From contig JAKQSI010000053.1 in NCBI GenBank assembly GCA_029570205.1, forward strand, positions 22,477-86,476: DNA of 64,000 nt, read 5' to 3'. Shown piece after piece: positions 25,914 to 36,100 of the stretch. The position numbers and the translations under genes were made by a program. This stretch comes from Candidatus Omnitrophota bacterium (GTDB lineage: Bacteria; Hinthialibacterota; Hinthialibacteria; Hinthialibacterales; JAKPRU01). Positions within the stretch are counted from its first letter, which is position 1. Each line of letters starts with the position of its first letter. The notes under the pieces were generated by a model. That model did no database searches. It was not told where the DNA came from and saw nothing but the letters and a program-made list of their open reading frames with translations.

Positions 25914-27800
25914 ATGAAATCCTTCCTTCGAAAACTCTTCCGAAATCCGATCCTCATGGATTACGGAATGCTTGTGGTTCTCCTTGTGGTCAGCCTCTTT
26001 CTCAGCTGGGCCACCTATCGAGAGGGGGAGGCCATCACGGGAGTGGAAGGGGGCAGAAGTCTGGCCGAGAGCGCAGCCGGTCGGTTCCCCGGCGGTGTCT
26101 TCATCGTCATTTCCTCTAACACCGGCGCCGATTCTTCCGCATTGCCCGATTCGGAGTCGGTCCTGAAAACCTTGAACGATCTTCACTGCACCGTGGCGGC
26201 TGTCATTCCCGCCGCGGATTCGCTTCCGGCCTTTCGACGGGAGGTCCGCGAGGCGTATCGAAATCAAGCAAAAATAGACGGGATTATTCTGGTCGATTCG
26301 TCGAAGGAGCGTTGGCTGCGGTCTGCCCTGCGCGGTCTCGAAACCGAACGGGAACCTGCCGTGATTCTTCCGGTTCGTCGTAAGGAATCCGTTTTCCTGA
26401 AACAAGAGAACCTGGTCAACATTGTCCGCCAGGCATCTGTCATTGCCATCATTGCTGCCGGAATGACGATGGTCATTATCACAGGTGGGATCGACCTGTC
26501 CGTGGGGTCTCTGGTGGCGTTCTCCGGTGTGGTGACGGCGCTTTGCCTGAAACAGGCGGGCGGTGTTCCGCTTGTCGGATTGATTGCGCTGATTTTTCTT
26601 TTCGGTGGAATGGGAGGATTCAGCCTTGGAATGGTATTCGGAAGAAGACGATGGGGGCTGCTTGCCGGGGTCGCAATATCCATATTTCTTGCTTTTCTTT
26701 CAGGAACATCTGCGCAAAATCATGTCCTTGGGATCAGACCGGTTCTGCCGGCCACGGTTCAGGCCGTGAAAGATGCCGCGCAAAGTCAGGCCGGTGGTTT
26801 GTATCTGTTTTATGATGGGGCCAAGCCGGGTGCGCAGGAGTTTATTGAAAAACTCAAGCAGACGCTCGCCACACAGACTCAAATCCCCGTTCTGGGCGAA
26901 CGATGTGTTCTCGCAACCGAATCCGTCTCCGTTGAAGAGGCCGCCAAAGAGGCCGCCGAAGAAATCCTCGGTTCCCAGCCCGACTTGAAAATCCTGTTCG
27001 GCATGGATCGGGACATTCATTCCGGTCTGAATCGCGCCATTGATGCGGTCGGCGCAACCGAGCGCCTCGTCGCGGTTCGTGCCGTAACCGATAAAACCGG
27101 GCTTGTTTTATTTGCCGTGGTTGTGGGGATTCTGGTGGGCTGCCTGGGCGGGGCCATGTCCGGTGTCGTGATTACAGGCTTCGGGATACCGCCGTTCATC
27201 GCGACCCTGGCGATGATGCTGGTCGCGCGCGGGATCTCACGATATCTATGCAGTGGCGTGCCGATCTGGGATCTTCCGGAGGAATTTGAGTTCATCGGGA
27301 ACGGGTATCTGTTCCAGGAGGCGCTGGGAAACAAGATGCCTGTGCCGGTGGCCGTTATGATTCTCGTTTTTCTGGTGGGGCATTTTGTTTTGTCCGACAC
27401 ACGTTTTGGAAGGTATCTTTATGCCGTGGGTGGAAATGAAGAAGCGACCCGGTTGTCGGGTATTCAGGTCAATGCGGTTAAGTTCTTTGCGTATGTCATT
27501 ACGGGCGGGCTGTCTGCGGTTGCCGGGATTATCATGGCCGCGCGGCTGCAATGCGGTCATCCTGAAACGGGAGCGCTGTATGAATTGTATGTCATCGCGG
27601 CGTGCGTGGTCGGCGGAACCAGCCTCATGGGAGGACAGGGCAAGATCCTCGGCTCGCTGATCGGGGCGCTCTTGATCTGGGTGATCTTCAACGGATTGAA
27701 TCTTCTTTATGTGGACAGCTATTTACAGCAGGCCATTCTTGGATTAGTGATTTTCGTGGCCGTTTTGTTGGACCAGGCCAAGAAGCGTTTTTCAGGCTGA
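25914..27800 (+). CDS. RbsC-like sugar ABC permease with two extra periplasmic loops resembling binding-protein lobes
   Basis: 628 residues, about twice the usual 320. The permease core is clear: NIVRQASVIAIIAAGMTMVI, TGGIDLSVGSLVAFSG, GFGIPPFIATLAMMLVARG, DTRFGRYLYAVGGNEEATR and VVGGTSLMGGQGKILGS. Two extra segments are inserted. Segment 1 (about 60-160, after the first helix) has VFIVIS, a helix and IDGIILVDSS, like lobe 1 of periplasmic sugar-binding proteins. Segment 2 (about 264-395) has GGLYLFYDGAKPGAQEF, SVEEAAKEAAEEILGSQPDLKILFGMDRDIHSGLNRAID, like lobe 2. An additional helix near 246-263 after the basic GRRRWG keeps both loops outside. CGGAG precedes ATG 25914. No ATPase or separate binding protein adjoins. 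Family core certain; lobe reading is inference. Confidence 0.88.
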   Translation: MKSFLRKLFRNPILMDYGMLVVLLVVSLFLSWATYREGEAITGVEGGRSLAESAAGRFPGGVFIVISSNTGADSSALPDSESVLKTLNDLHCTVAAVIPAADSLPAFRREVREAYRNQAKIDGIILVDSSKERWLRSALRGLETEREPAVILPVRRKESVFLKQENLVNIVRQASVIAIIAAGMTMVIITGGIDLSVGSLVAFSGVVTALCLKQAGGVPLVGLIALIFLFGGMGGFSLGMVFGRRRWGLLAGVAISIFLAFLSGTSAQNHVLGIRPVLPATVQAVKDAAQSQAGGLYLFYDGAKPGAQEFIEKLKQTLATQTQIPVLGERCVLATESVSVEEAAKEAAEEILGSQPDLKILFGMDRDIHSGLNRAIDAVGATERLVAVRAVTDKTGLVLFAVVVGILVGCLGGAMSGVVITGFGIPPFIATLAMMLVARGISRYLCSGVPIWDLPEEFEFIGNGYLFQEALGNKMPVPVAVMILVFLVGHFVLSDTRFGRYLYAVGGNEEATRLSGIQVNAVKFFAYVITGGLSAVAGIIMAARLQCGHPETGALYELYVIAACVVGGTSLMGGQGKILGSLIGALLIWVIFNGLNLLYVDSYLQQAILGLVIFVAVLLDQAKKRFSG

Positions 27801-27809
27801 GGAGACGCC

Positions 27810-27914
27810 ATGCTGCGGCGACGCAAACTCAAAACAGTCCGACTGTTTTTTTTGACACTTTATACGGCGTTGATCTACCTGCTGATCAAGATCCGGGGCA
27901 AAATCAAGGCCTGA
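27810..27914 (+). CDS. 34-residue single-helix membrane peptide
   Basis: ATG 27810 to TGA 27914 encodes 34 residues with a strongly basic start (MLRRRKLKTVR), one hydrophobic stretch (LFFLTLYTALIYLLIKI) and a basic tail (RGKIKA). GAGGAG lies five bases before the ATG, one of the better ribosome sites in the window, and the gene sits nine bases after the permease stop. This looks like a genuine small membrane protein co-transcribed with the permease and aroB. Its role is unknown; an accessory subunit of the permease is one possibility. The reading rests on ribosome site, length and composition only. Confidence 0.6.
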   Translation: MLRRRKLKTVRLFFLTLYTALIYLLIKIRGKIKA

Positions 27915-27960
27915 ACGGCAATTCGATTCCTGCGCGGGAATCGGAGGAAATGGGCATCCC

Positions 27961-29112
27961 ATGAGAGAAATCACGGTCAATCTCCACGAACGCAGCTACA
28001 AGATTCTTGTTGAAAAAGGCACGCTTCAACGGGTTGGACGACGTGCCGAGCGGTTGGGACTGCACTCGCCCATCGCGGTGATTACCGATCCCACGGTGCA
28101 GAATCTCTATGGGGACGTGATCTGCACAATGCTTCGGAACCAGGGATACCAGTTCGGCCTGCTCTGCATCCCCGGTGGGGAAGCCTGTAAGAATCTCGAT
28201 ACGGTGCGGGTGTTGTACGATCAAATCATTGACCTTGGTGTCGAACGTCAGGGCGGTATTGTCGCTCTCGGCGGAGGGCTGGTGGGCGATGTCGCGGGAT
28301 TTGTGGCTGCAACCTACCTGCGCGGAATTCGTTTCATCCAGGTGCCGACCACTCTCCTGGCCCAGGTCGATGCCAGTGTGGGTGGAAAAACCGGCGTGGA
28401 TCACCCCAAGGGGAAAAACCTCATTGGTGCGTTTCATCAGCCCAGCCTGGTTTTAATCGACCCCTCCACGCTCAAGACCCTTCCCACGCGGGAACTCCTC
28501 TGCGGCCTGGCGGAAATCATCAAGCATGGAATCATCGGCGATCCCAAAATCTTCGCGTTTGTTCAAAAGAACCTGCGCGAACTGCTTTCGGTTGACGAGG
28601 AAACCTACGCGGACCTGGTCGCACGGAACTGCCGGTTTAAAGCGAAAGTGGTGGAACAAGATGAAAAGGAAGGCGGGTTACGCGCCATCCTGAACTTTGG
28701 GCACACCATCGGACATGCGATTGAATGTCTCACCGGCTACACTCGGTATCTTCATGGGGAAGCAGTTGCCATCGGGATGCTGGTCGAGACTCTTATCGGC
28801 GTTCGGATGGGAATCTCTTCGGAAGAGCTGTTTGAAGAGATTTTTGCCGTGATCCGTGATGCGGGATACCCGCTTGATCTACCCGATGTTTCTGCGGAGC
28901 AAATCGTCGAAGCCATGCGACGCGACAAGAAAGTTGTGCAGGGGACCATCCGTATGGTCATTCCCAAACGTCTCGGACAGATCGAGGTCCGCGAAATCAA
29001 AGAGGAGCGACGGATCCTGGAATCCTGGAAAGACTTGCAGAGTCGGCTGCGAACAATCGGAACTTCCGACAAGATGGATGCCCCAACCCGCAATGTGGGG
29101 GCCACAACCTGA
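27961..29112 (+). CDS. aroB: 3-dehydroquinate synthase
   Basis: 383 residues. Family landmarks are PGGEACKNLDT, GGGLVGDVAGFVAATYLRG, VPTTLLAQVDASVGGKTGVDHPKGKN, GLAEIIKHG, ILNFGHTIGHAIE and GEAVAIGMLVE; the metal ligands (E in the AEIIKHG block, H in GHTIGH, H in YLHGEAV) are present. It forms 3-dehydroquinate in the shikimate pathway with NAD+ and a divalent metal. GGAGG lies 13 bases upstream, further than ideal, because a 4-codon frame (ATG at 27949, M-G-I-P, stop TGA overlapping the aroB ATG) intervenes. Translation may reinitiate from that. Other aro genes are not nearby. Confidence 0.97.
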   Translation: MREITVNLHERSYKILVEKGTLQRVGRRAERLGLHSPIAVITDPTVQNLYGDVICTMLRNQGYQFGLLCIPGGEACKNLDTVRVLYDQIIDLGVERQGGIVALGGGLVGDVAGFVAATYLRGIRFIQVPTTLLAQVDASVGGKTGVDHPKGKNLIGAFHQPSLVLIDPSTLKTLPTRELLCGLAEIIKHGIIGDPKIFAFVQKNLRELLSVDEETYADLVARNCRFKAKVVEQDEKEGGLRAILNFGHTIGHAIECLTGYTRYLHGEAVAIGMLVETLIGVRMGISSEELFEEIFAVIRDAGYPLDLPDVSAEQIVEAMRRDKKVVQGTIRMVIPKRLGQIEVREIKEERRILESWKDLQSRLRTIGTSDKMDAPTRNVGATT

Positions 29113-29137
29113 GACGTTTTTTTTCGATGACACATTC

Positions 29138-30421
29138 ATGACCCGAATTGCGATTGTATCGACGGAACTCCCTGTGTTTCTGCCCGCGCCGACGGCCGGC
29201 GGCGGTGTGCGGATTGGGGGGATTGGAGCCGGACTTGCCGACCGGGGACATGAGGTTCTTTATTTTATTCCTCGGTCTGTACTGGGAGAAATCACACACG
29301 AGCAGGTGCGTGTTTATCTTCCCGAAACGCTGGATCGCGCTCTTGCCGAGTCCGGGATAGAAATCGCCCTGTTTGAGCAATGGCAGCCTCTCTCGTTCCT
29401 GAAAGAGCGCCTGGAAATTCCGACTGTTGTGGACTTGCCCGGCCCGCTTCTGTTGGAATATCTGTGGCGGGAGCCGGGGGCGGTAAACCGGCATATCATG
29501 GACAAGATCCGCTGCCTGTCTCTTGCGGATGCGTTCCTGATCGCAACGCCGCGACAGGAGTATTACTACGCGCCCTGGCTGCTTCTTGCCGGTGTGGATC
29601 TGACAAAGCGGCGTCCCATTCTCTGCCCGTTCGGTTTGCCGCTCCTGCCGAAATGCCGACAGGGAGTTGTGGCCGATGAACCGCGATTTTTCTTCGGCGG
29701 CGTTTTCTGGCCCTGGCAGAATCCGGCCCCGGCGCTACGCGTTGTCCTGGAGCGGATGAATCGCCTCCGACGGGGGCAACTCGTCATTGTCGGCGGCCCG
29801 CATCCGTATCACAGCCATCCGCACACCGAGGCGGAATTGTGGGACATCCTGGACAACCTGCACACATCGTTTCTCGGAACCCTGCCGTTTCAGGATTATG
29901 TGAATGAACTGCGCCATTCCGCGGTGGCCCTGGATCTCGGACCCTCCACGATAGAACGCAGCATTGCCTGTCCGCTTCGGACCGGCACGGCGCTCTGGGC
30001 GGGGACGCCCGTGATGATCTCTCCTGACTCCGCCTGGGCGGATGGTGTCGCTCAGCATCATGCCGGGTGGATCATCCCCAGCGCGACAGATCCGCTGTTT
30101 ATCGAAACAGTGGATGCCATCCTCAAAGAATCGGTGGATATTAAAATCCGCAGCGAAGGGGCGCGTACCCTTACCGAACAGTCTCTCGATGCAAAAATAA
30201 ATGCCGCCGATCTGGACCGATATGTTTATAGTCCCGAGCGCAGGGAGGTCTCTCCCATACGACTCGACAGCCGGTCTGTCGAGCGTGAAGACCTTCTCCG
30301 TCTGTTGCAGCGAAACATAGCGGAGTTGGAGAATCAGCAAGACCGCTTGCAGGCCGATCTCGATTCGATCCGCTCCCATCCGCTTTTCCGACTCTACAAA
30401 CGATTGCGAACATTCATCTGA
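29138..30421 (+). CDS. GT4-type glycosyltransferase with C-terminal coiled coil
   Basis: About 427 residues starting MTRIAIVSTELP. A glycine-rich GGGVRIGGIGAGLADRGHEVLYF donor-side loop and a second Rossmann-like half (LVIVGGPHPYHSH, FLGTLPFQDYVNELRHSAVAL, CPLRTGTALWAGTPVM) match GT-B glycosyltransferases. The C-terminus is a coiled coil (LLQRNIAELENQQDRLQADLDSI) plus RSHPLFRLYKRLR, common in surface-glycan transferases. No clear ribosome site precedes ATG 29138; the frame is open much further upstream but overlaps aroB. The sugar and acceptor are unknown. It is followed by a DUF1080 gene 11 bases away. Confidence 0.82.
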   Translation: MTRIAIVSTELPVFLPAPTAGGGVRIGGIGAGLADRGHEVLYFIPRSVLGEITHEQVRVYLPETLDRALAESGIEIALFEQWQPLSFLKERLEIPTVVDLPGPLLLEYLWREPGAVNRHIMDKIRCLSLADAFLIATPRQEYYYAPWLLLAGVDLTKRRPILCPFGLPLLPKCRQGVVADEPRFFFGGVFWPWQNPAPALRVVLERMNRLRRGQLVIVGGPHPYHSHPHTEAELWDILDNLHTSFLGTLPFQDYVNELRHSAVALDLGPSTIERSIACPLRTGTALWAGTPVMISPDSAWADGVAQHHAGWIIPSATDPLFIETVDAILKESVDIKIRSEGARTLTEQSLDAKINAADLDRYVYSPERREVSPIRLDSRSVEREDLLRLLQRNIAELENQQDRLQADLDSIRSHPLFRLYKRLRTFI

Positions 30422-30432
30422 AAGGAATCTTT

Positions 30433-31575
30433 ATGAAAACACACACGCTTGTCCTGGTTACGCTGTTCCTGTCCATCGGGACAACTGTTTTTGCTCAGGG
30501 TCAGGCTTCCGACCAAGGATTTGTACCGTTATTCAACGGGACAGACCTGAGCGGCTGGCAGCTCGCGGGCGGAGAGAAAATGTCGTTCTCCGTGCGGGAT
30601 GGCGCGATCTATTGCGACGGGACTGCGAACTATCCGCACTGGCTTCGGACGGAACGCATGTATGAGAACTTTGTTCTTCGTTTCGAATTCAAAGTTCCCG
30701 GCTGGTGTGAGAACGGCCTGTATATCCATGCTCCCCTGTTCGGGCGTTGTTCGAATGTGGGACTCGAATTTCAGATCAGTCATGATGTCGGCACCAGTGT
30801 GAAATCCACCGGCGCGATTTTCCCCGTTGTTCCTCCCATGGTGGCGGCCGCCAAAGACAAGAACCAATGGAACTCGGCGGAGATTATGATGAATTGGCCG
30901 ATCTACCAAGCCACTCTGAACGGCCAGGTCATTCAAAATGTCAACCTGGAAGAACACCCGGATCTCCAATATCGACCGCGTTCGGGATATATCGGCCTTC
31001 AGGACAACGGGTGGGAAACCGGATTCCGCAATCTGTCCATCCGGGAATTGCCGGGGCAGGAGCAGTGGATTTACCCGCTGAACGGCAAGGACCTGGATGG
31101 ATGGGAACTGCTCGGAAGACACTCGCCGAATGGGGGCGGGCAATGGCGCATGGAAGATGGCGCGCTGGTTGCATCCAACGGGGATGGTCACCTGGTGAAC
31201 AACCTGGACTTCAAGGATCTTGAGATTCAGCTGTATGTCCGCACGGAGGACATCGCGAACGGCGGAGTCTTCTTCCGCTGGAAGGATGAAAAAGATCGGG
31301 GGTATGAGATTCAGATCTTCGATAACCCCGATTCCAATCACCAGACCGGCAGCCTTTATGGAATTGCGCGCGCCAGCCACATGCCGGTCCGGTGCGGAGA
31401 ATGGTATCCCTTGCAGATCATTGTCAAAGGACCGCGCTGCATTGTCCGGTTGAATGGGGAGACCGTGGTCGATTACGACAAACTCGAGACGATCCGACCG
31501 GGGCATATCGCTCTGCAAATGCACAAGGAGAATTCAACGATCCGGTTCCGCGATCTCCGCGTGAAGAGGTTATGA
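30433..31575 (+). CDS. Secreted protein with two DUF1080 domains
   Basis: 380 residues with AAGGA six bases before the ATG. A signal peptide (MKTHTLVLVTLFLSIGTTVFAQ) precedes two DUF1080 (3-keto-disaccharide hydrolase, concanavalin-like) domains. Domain 1 (about 30-205) has FVPLFNGTDLSGWQL, FEFKVPGWCENGLYIHAP and GYIGLQDNG. Domain 2 (about 210-378) has IYPLNGKDLDGWELLG, NGGVFFRWKD and PGHIALQMHKE. Some members hydrolyse oxidised disaccharides. The family is abundant in planctomycetes and related phyla. It may share a transcript with the preceding glycosyltransferase. Confidence 0.9.
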   Translation: MKTHTLVLVTLFLSIGTTVFAQGQASDQGFVPLFNGTDLSGWQLAGGEKMSFSVRDGAIYCDGTANYPHWLRTERMYENFVLRFEFKVPGWCENGLYIHAPLFGRCSNVGLEFQISHDVGTSVKSTGAIFPVVPPMVAAAKDKNQWNSAEIMMNWPIYQATLNGQVIQNVNLEEHPDLQYRPRSGYIGLQDNGWETGFRNLSIRELPGQEQWIYPLNGKDLDGWELLGRHSPNGGGQWRMEDGALVASNGDGHLVNNLDFKDLEIQLYVRTEDIANGGVFFRWKDEKDRGYEIQIFDNPDSNHQTGSLYGIARASHMPVRCGEWYPLQIIVKGPRCIVRLNGETVVDYDKLETIRPGHIALQMHKENSTIRFRDLRVKRL

Positions 31576-31666
31576 ATCCCTGGATCTGGTGATACATCTT
31601 TCCGGTGGCTTTTTCTCCCCTTCTCCTGCCAGGGCGATGGTTGGAGTGTGAGTTCCGACATCCGCA

Positions 31667-33079
31667 TCAGCGCCCCATTAGTGCACCTGTGCCCAAATTC
31701 GCCGTGCCTTTCCTGTTATGAGTCACAATCTTGCCTGCAATATGATTCCGAACTTCCACAGGCAGCGCCCCTTCCGCCCTCCGGGCGTGATAAAGCGTCG
31801 CATAGGTGATGCCAAGAAATGCCCAGAAATAGAAACCGAAAATCCTCTCTTGGAAAAGACAATGAACCACATTGGCGATGAACCCCAGAAAACAGCCTAG
31901 AAGCAATGAGTCCCAGGGTTCGCCGTGCCGAATCCGAGTCGCGGCCTGGAGATGCCGATACACGGTGATCAGCAGAAACGCGGTCGCAAATAAACCGGCC
32001 AGGCCCGTTTCCGCCCCGAAACGAAGGTAAAAATTGTGGGGCGTGTGAGATCGGCTCAGAAGATCCTGAAGGATCGGGTCACCCATATACGGGGCATATT
32101 CGTGGTAATACGAGGAATAGTTTCCCAGTCCGACCCCGTTGAACGGATGAGCCAAAATCATCCTCAGTCCCACTTGCATCAGGTACTTTCGGCTGTTGAT
32201 GGAAGAACGGACAGTCTGCTCTCCCGGAACGGCCGGATGCGTCAATCCTTCAAGCGTTGAGATACGTTGCTGGGCGAACGGGGAAAACAAAAGCGCCTGA
32301 TAGAAAACAAATGCCAGCGTCCCCACAGCAATCAGCGCCCGTATCTTCTGCCTCATCGGGAACCGCAGCAGCATCACTGAAGCGGTCGCAAAAAGCGAAA
32401 CCCATGTCCCGCGTGTGCCGGCAAACACAATGGCAATCAGAAGAACCGGCAATAAGGCCATCACCCAACCGCTCCAAGCGAAACGCTTCCTGCTGAAAAA
32501 CAAAATACACACGCAGATACAAATGATCGGCTCAAAATAAAAACCGATTTCATTGGAGGATAACCATGTGATATCCCAAATCTCGGCAGAACGAGGCGCA
32601 AAACCTGCCCGGGATGCGCGAATCACCATCAGAATGGCACAAATCCCCGCGTTGAGCGCGTTGCCGATCAGGAAACTCTTATACACGTTGGAAGCAAGCA
32701 GGGCATTCACCACAATATAGAAAAAAAGAAAATAACAGCACCAGCCCGCAAGAAACTTCAGCCCCTGCATGGGGTAGGTCGTATCGAGCAAAGATAGAAG
32801 ACCGGCAATAAGAAAGAATGCACAAGCAGAGAATAACGGGATCTGCTTAATTGGCGGTTGAGAGGAGGTCAATGACTTGCCCACATAAGCGAACCCGACC
32901 AGCAAAAACGCACAAAGAAATCCATAAGGAATCTTGGATGTGTACACGTCCTCGAGTGTGCGCGTTCCGAAAAATCGATTCGTAAAAAACGCAATAAACG
33001 GAAACGCAAACCACAACCAGGACGGTCGAGAAAGACCGACCAGCAGTAGCGGAATCCCTGCGAGAAATAGAATCTCCAT
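31667..33079 (-). CDS. O-antigen ligase/polymerase family membrane protein
   Basis: 470 residues with about ten hydrophobic segments. A large periplasmic loop with RMILAHPFNGVGLGNYSSYYHEY and SRSHTPHNFYLRFGAETGLAGLF gives the Wzy/WaaL family motif (GxGxGNY...HNxYL). It either polymerises or ligates surface polysaccharide on the outer face of the inner membrane; which one cannot be told. It is 98 bases downstream of the TPTxTP secreted protein gene on the same strand. Start ATG 33079 has a distant AAGG. Confidence 0.87.
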   Translation of the reverse strand: MEILFLAGIPLLLVGLSRPSWLWFAFPFIAFFTNRFFGTRTLEDVYTSKIPYGFLCAFLLVGFAYVGKSLTSSQPPIKQIPLFSACAFFLIAGLLSLLDTTYPMQGLKFLAGWCCYFLFFYIVVNALLASNVYKSFLIGNALNAGICAILMVIRASRAGFAPRSAEIWDITWLSSNEIGFYFEPIICICVCILFFSRKRFAWSGWVMALLPVLLIAIVFAGTRGTWVSLFATASVMLLRFPMRQKIRALIAVGTLAFVFYQALLFSPFAQQRISTLEGLTHPAVPGEQTVRSSINSRKYLMQVGLRMILAHPFNGVGLGNYSSYYHEYAPYMGDPILQDLLSRSHTPHNFYLRFGAETGLAGLFATAFLLITVYRHLQAATRIRHGEPWDSLLLGCFLGFIANVVHCLFQERIFGFYFWAFLGITYATLYHARRAEGALPVEVRNHIAGKIVTHNRKGTANLGTGALMGR

Positions 33080-33177
33080 CCGGCCGGATACCTTAATGGG
33101 AGAGACAGAAAGAATCGTGCGCTTTCGATGGGACTTCGTTTACTCCAACGATGCCCGGACACCCATTCCGTTTCCTG

Positions 33178-36100
33178 TTATCCCCCCGTCCAGGAGTTGT
33201 ACACAGGGTGCGCAAACGAAGTGTCGTTTAGAACACGGAAGGTTTTCTTCAGCTGCATCGGATTCAAATCCCAGACTTGTACCCAGAACGCATTGTTGGC
33301 GCGGGCGTATCCCGTTGCGATCAATTCGTCATCCCCGTCCAGGTCCGCATCCATGGCAAAGTACTCGCTCAAAGATGGATCCTCGAATGCCGGGTCGTTC
33401 AACAGTACGATACTGCCGCCCAGTTTTACTCGATTCGCCAAATCCCACCGTTGAACCCAAATCCGGCCACGAGCCTCATTGGTAATCCCGATCGCCAGTA
33501 GTTCTTTTTTACCGTCACCGTCGCCGTCCGCCAAAACAAATCGATTCCCCTCAGGATAAGCGAATTCCGCGCTGTCAAGGAGCTTCAATCCTCCGTATTT
33601 CAGGACTCCGCTGTTCGGATTCCAGACCTGGACCCAGGTCCGCTTGACCGTTTCATTGGTCACACCGATGGCAACCAATTCGTCATTCGGGTCGGAATCA
33701 ACATTCCCGGCCAGAAACTGGTTCAAAAGCGGCAATGAGAACTCCGCGGAGCTCAGGATACGGAAAGAGAATTTCTGGAAATGATTCAGTGGATTTCTCA
33801 CTTGGCAGTACGTCCGGGGCGGGGTCTCGTTGGTTACTCCGACACTAAGCAATTCATCTGTCCCATCCGCATTCACATCCGCCACCATATTGTGATGCCA
33901 TGCCGGATTCGTATAGTCGAAAGCGGAATCGAACAGCAACCGGATGGTTTTCAACCGAATGCCTGTCTCCGGCTCCCAAGTCTGGAGGTAGTTTCGCCAG
34001 GATACCCCCCCCAGCGTCGCCACTCCGGTAACCAGCAATTCCATGTCGCCGTCATTATCGACATCGGCAGGCATGCACTCGGTCCACTGGGGAGACTGAT
34101 ATGCCGGGTCTTCCAGAACACGGAAACTCGGACGGATCTTTGTGCCGGTCATCAGATCCCGAACGGAAATCCAGGTTTTCACGGTCCCCTCTTCTGTGAT
34201 ATCCGCTGTCACCAATTCGTGTGTCCCGTCGCCGTCGAAATCCATTGTCAAAAATCGATCCCATTGTGGATAGGCATACTCGGCATAAAGATATCCGTCT
34301 ATCAGTTTTCCCCCGCCGAGCCGCAGCCCGGTCAACGGATTGAAGACCTGCGACCACACTTGGGGATTTGTATGGTTGGTAAATCCGATGGCGACAAAAT
34401 TGCCCGGATTGGCAATAATCCGCCGCGGAGATCGAAAAATTCGGAATTTCGCTGAGGCTGTGCCCGTCGATAAGCCCGCGTTCTGGGCCAGAAAGACCGA
34501 TTGAAAATCACCCACCTGCGTCGCCGAGGGAACCCAGCTGAAAACTCCCTGGTCGGCAAACGACAGGAAGGAACTCCCTGCCGGACCCGACAGCAAACTC
34601 AACGTGACCGACGGCCACCCGGGATCCGTCGCGTTGACAGTCAGATTGATCCGATTCTCCACTCGGCCTCCAATGGCCGTTGTCGGGCTTACCGGCTTCC
34701 CGCCGTATGAAATTGTGATCACCGGTGGAGGAACCGGGGTGGAAACCGGGGGCAATGTCGGCGTCACCGTCGGAGTGGGTGTATCTGCCGGTGTACTTGT
34801 GGGCGTATTAGTCGGCGTCACCGTCGGCGTATCTGTCGGAATATCTGTCGGCGTGTTTGTCGGCGTGTCCGTCGGAATTTCCGTCGGGGTATCCGTTGGC
34901 GTATAGGTTGGCGTATAGGTTGGCGTATTTGTCGGAATATCTGTCGGCGTATTTGTCGGCGTGTCCGTCGGAATTTCCGTCGGGGTATCCGTTGGCGTAT
35001 AGGTTGGCGTATTTGTCGGAATATCTGTCGGCGTGTTTGTCGGCGTGTCCGTCGGAATTTCCGTCGGGGTATCCGTTGGCGTATAGGTTGGCGTATCCGT
35101 CGGAATATCTGTCGGCGTGTTTGTCGGCGTGTTTGTCGGCGTGTCCGTCGGAATTTCCGTCGGGGTATCCGTTGGCGTATAGGTCGGCGTGTTTGTCGGC
35201 GTGTCCGTCGGAATTTCCGTCGGGGTATCCGTTGGCGTATAGGTTGGCGTATTTGTCGGCGTATAGGTCGGGCTGGGCGTGTCGGTTGGAGTCGGCCCCA
35301 CAACAATCACTTGGCTCACACTCATTACCCGGTTGTTGTTTTCATTCCATTCTGTCACAGATTGCCCGGAGTCCAGGAACACGTACAGATAGTATGTTCC
35401 GGGAGTTCCCGGCACGTTTACAGTCAGGCTGACATTGCGGGAGCTGCCGCCGAGCATGAGAGATGCCCTGTCAGTCGGCGAAAGCGCCAAATCATCCCCG
35501 TTTCCGATATTCTGATCCGAGGATAAGTACACGGTACTTGTGTGTAGATCGGCAATCTTCTGGAAAAACGATCCCAGCCCGTCATTGTACTCGACATAAG
35601 TCACATCGAGTGTTCCGCCCCCGGCCGGAAGCAAAAGCGAACTCGTGATGATCGGACCGGAGGTCAGCGTCAGATCCGGCCCCGTGGTCCCCAGCGTCGG
35701 AGTCGGCGTCACGGTGAAAGTCGGAGTGACGGTCGGCGTTGCAGTTGGCGGACTTGTCGGGGTATATGTCCGGGTTGCCGTGGGAGTCCGTGTGGGTGTA
35801 TTGGTGGGCGTAAATGTCCGGGTTGATGTCGGAGTCCACGTCCGCGTTGGAGTCCGTGTTGCCGTGTTCGTCGGCGTTGGAGTTGGATCGGAGACCGTTA
35901 TAGGCTGCGAAGTCCGAATGTACCTGTTGTTGCTTTCATTGGTCTCCGAGACATCACCATCGGCATCGATCACAACCACCAGATAATAAGTCCCGGCAGG
36001 GACTGCGAAACTGACCGTTGTGGTCACCTTCTGGTTGCTCCGTCCCGGAATGCCGGAAGAAACGTAGCAAGGAAAAACCTCTATATCATTGCCGATTTGC

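Noticed and set aside
34818..35432. Arg/Gln-rich and Tyr/Ala-rich repeat proteins
   Set aside because: They are the other-frame translations of the TPTx-coding tandem array.
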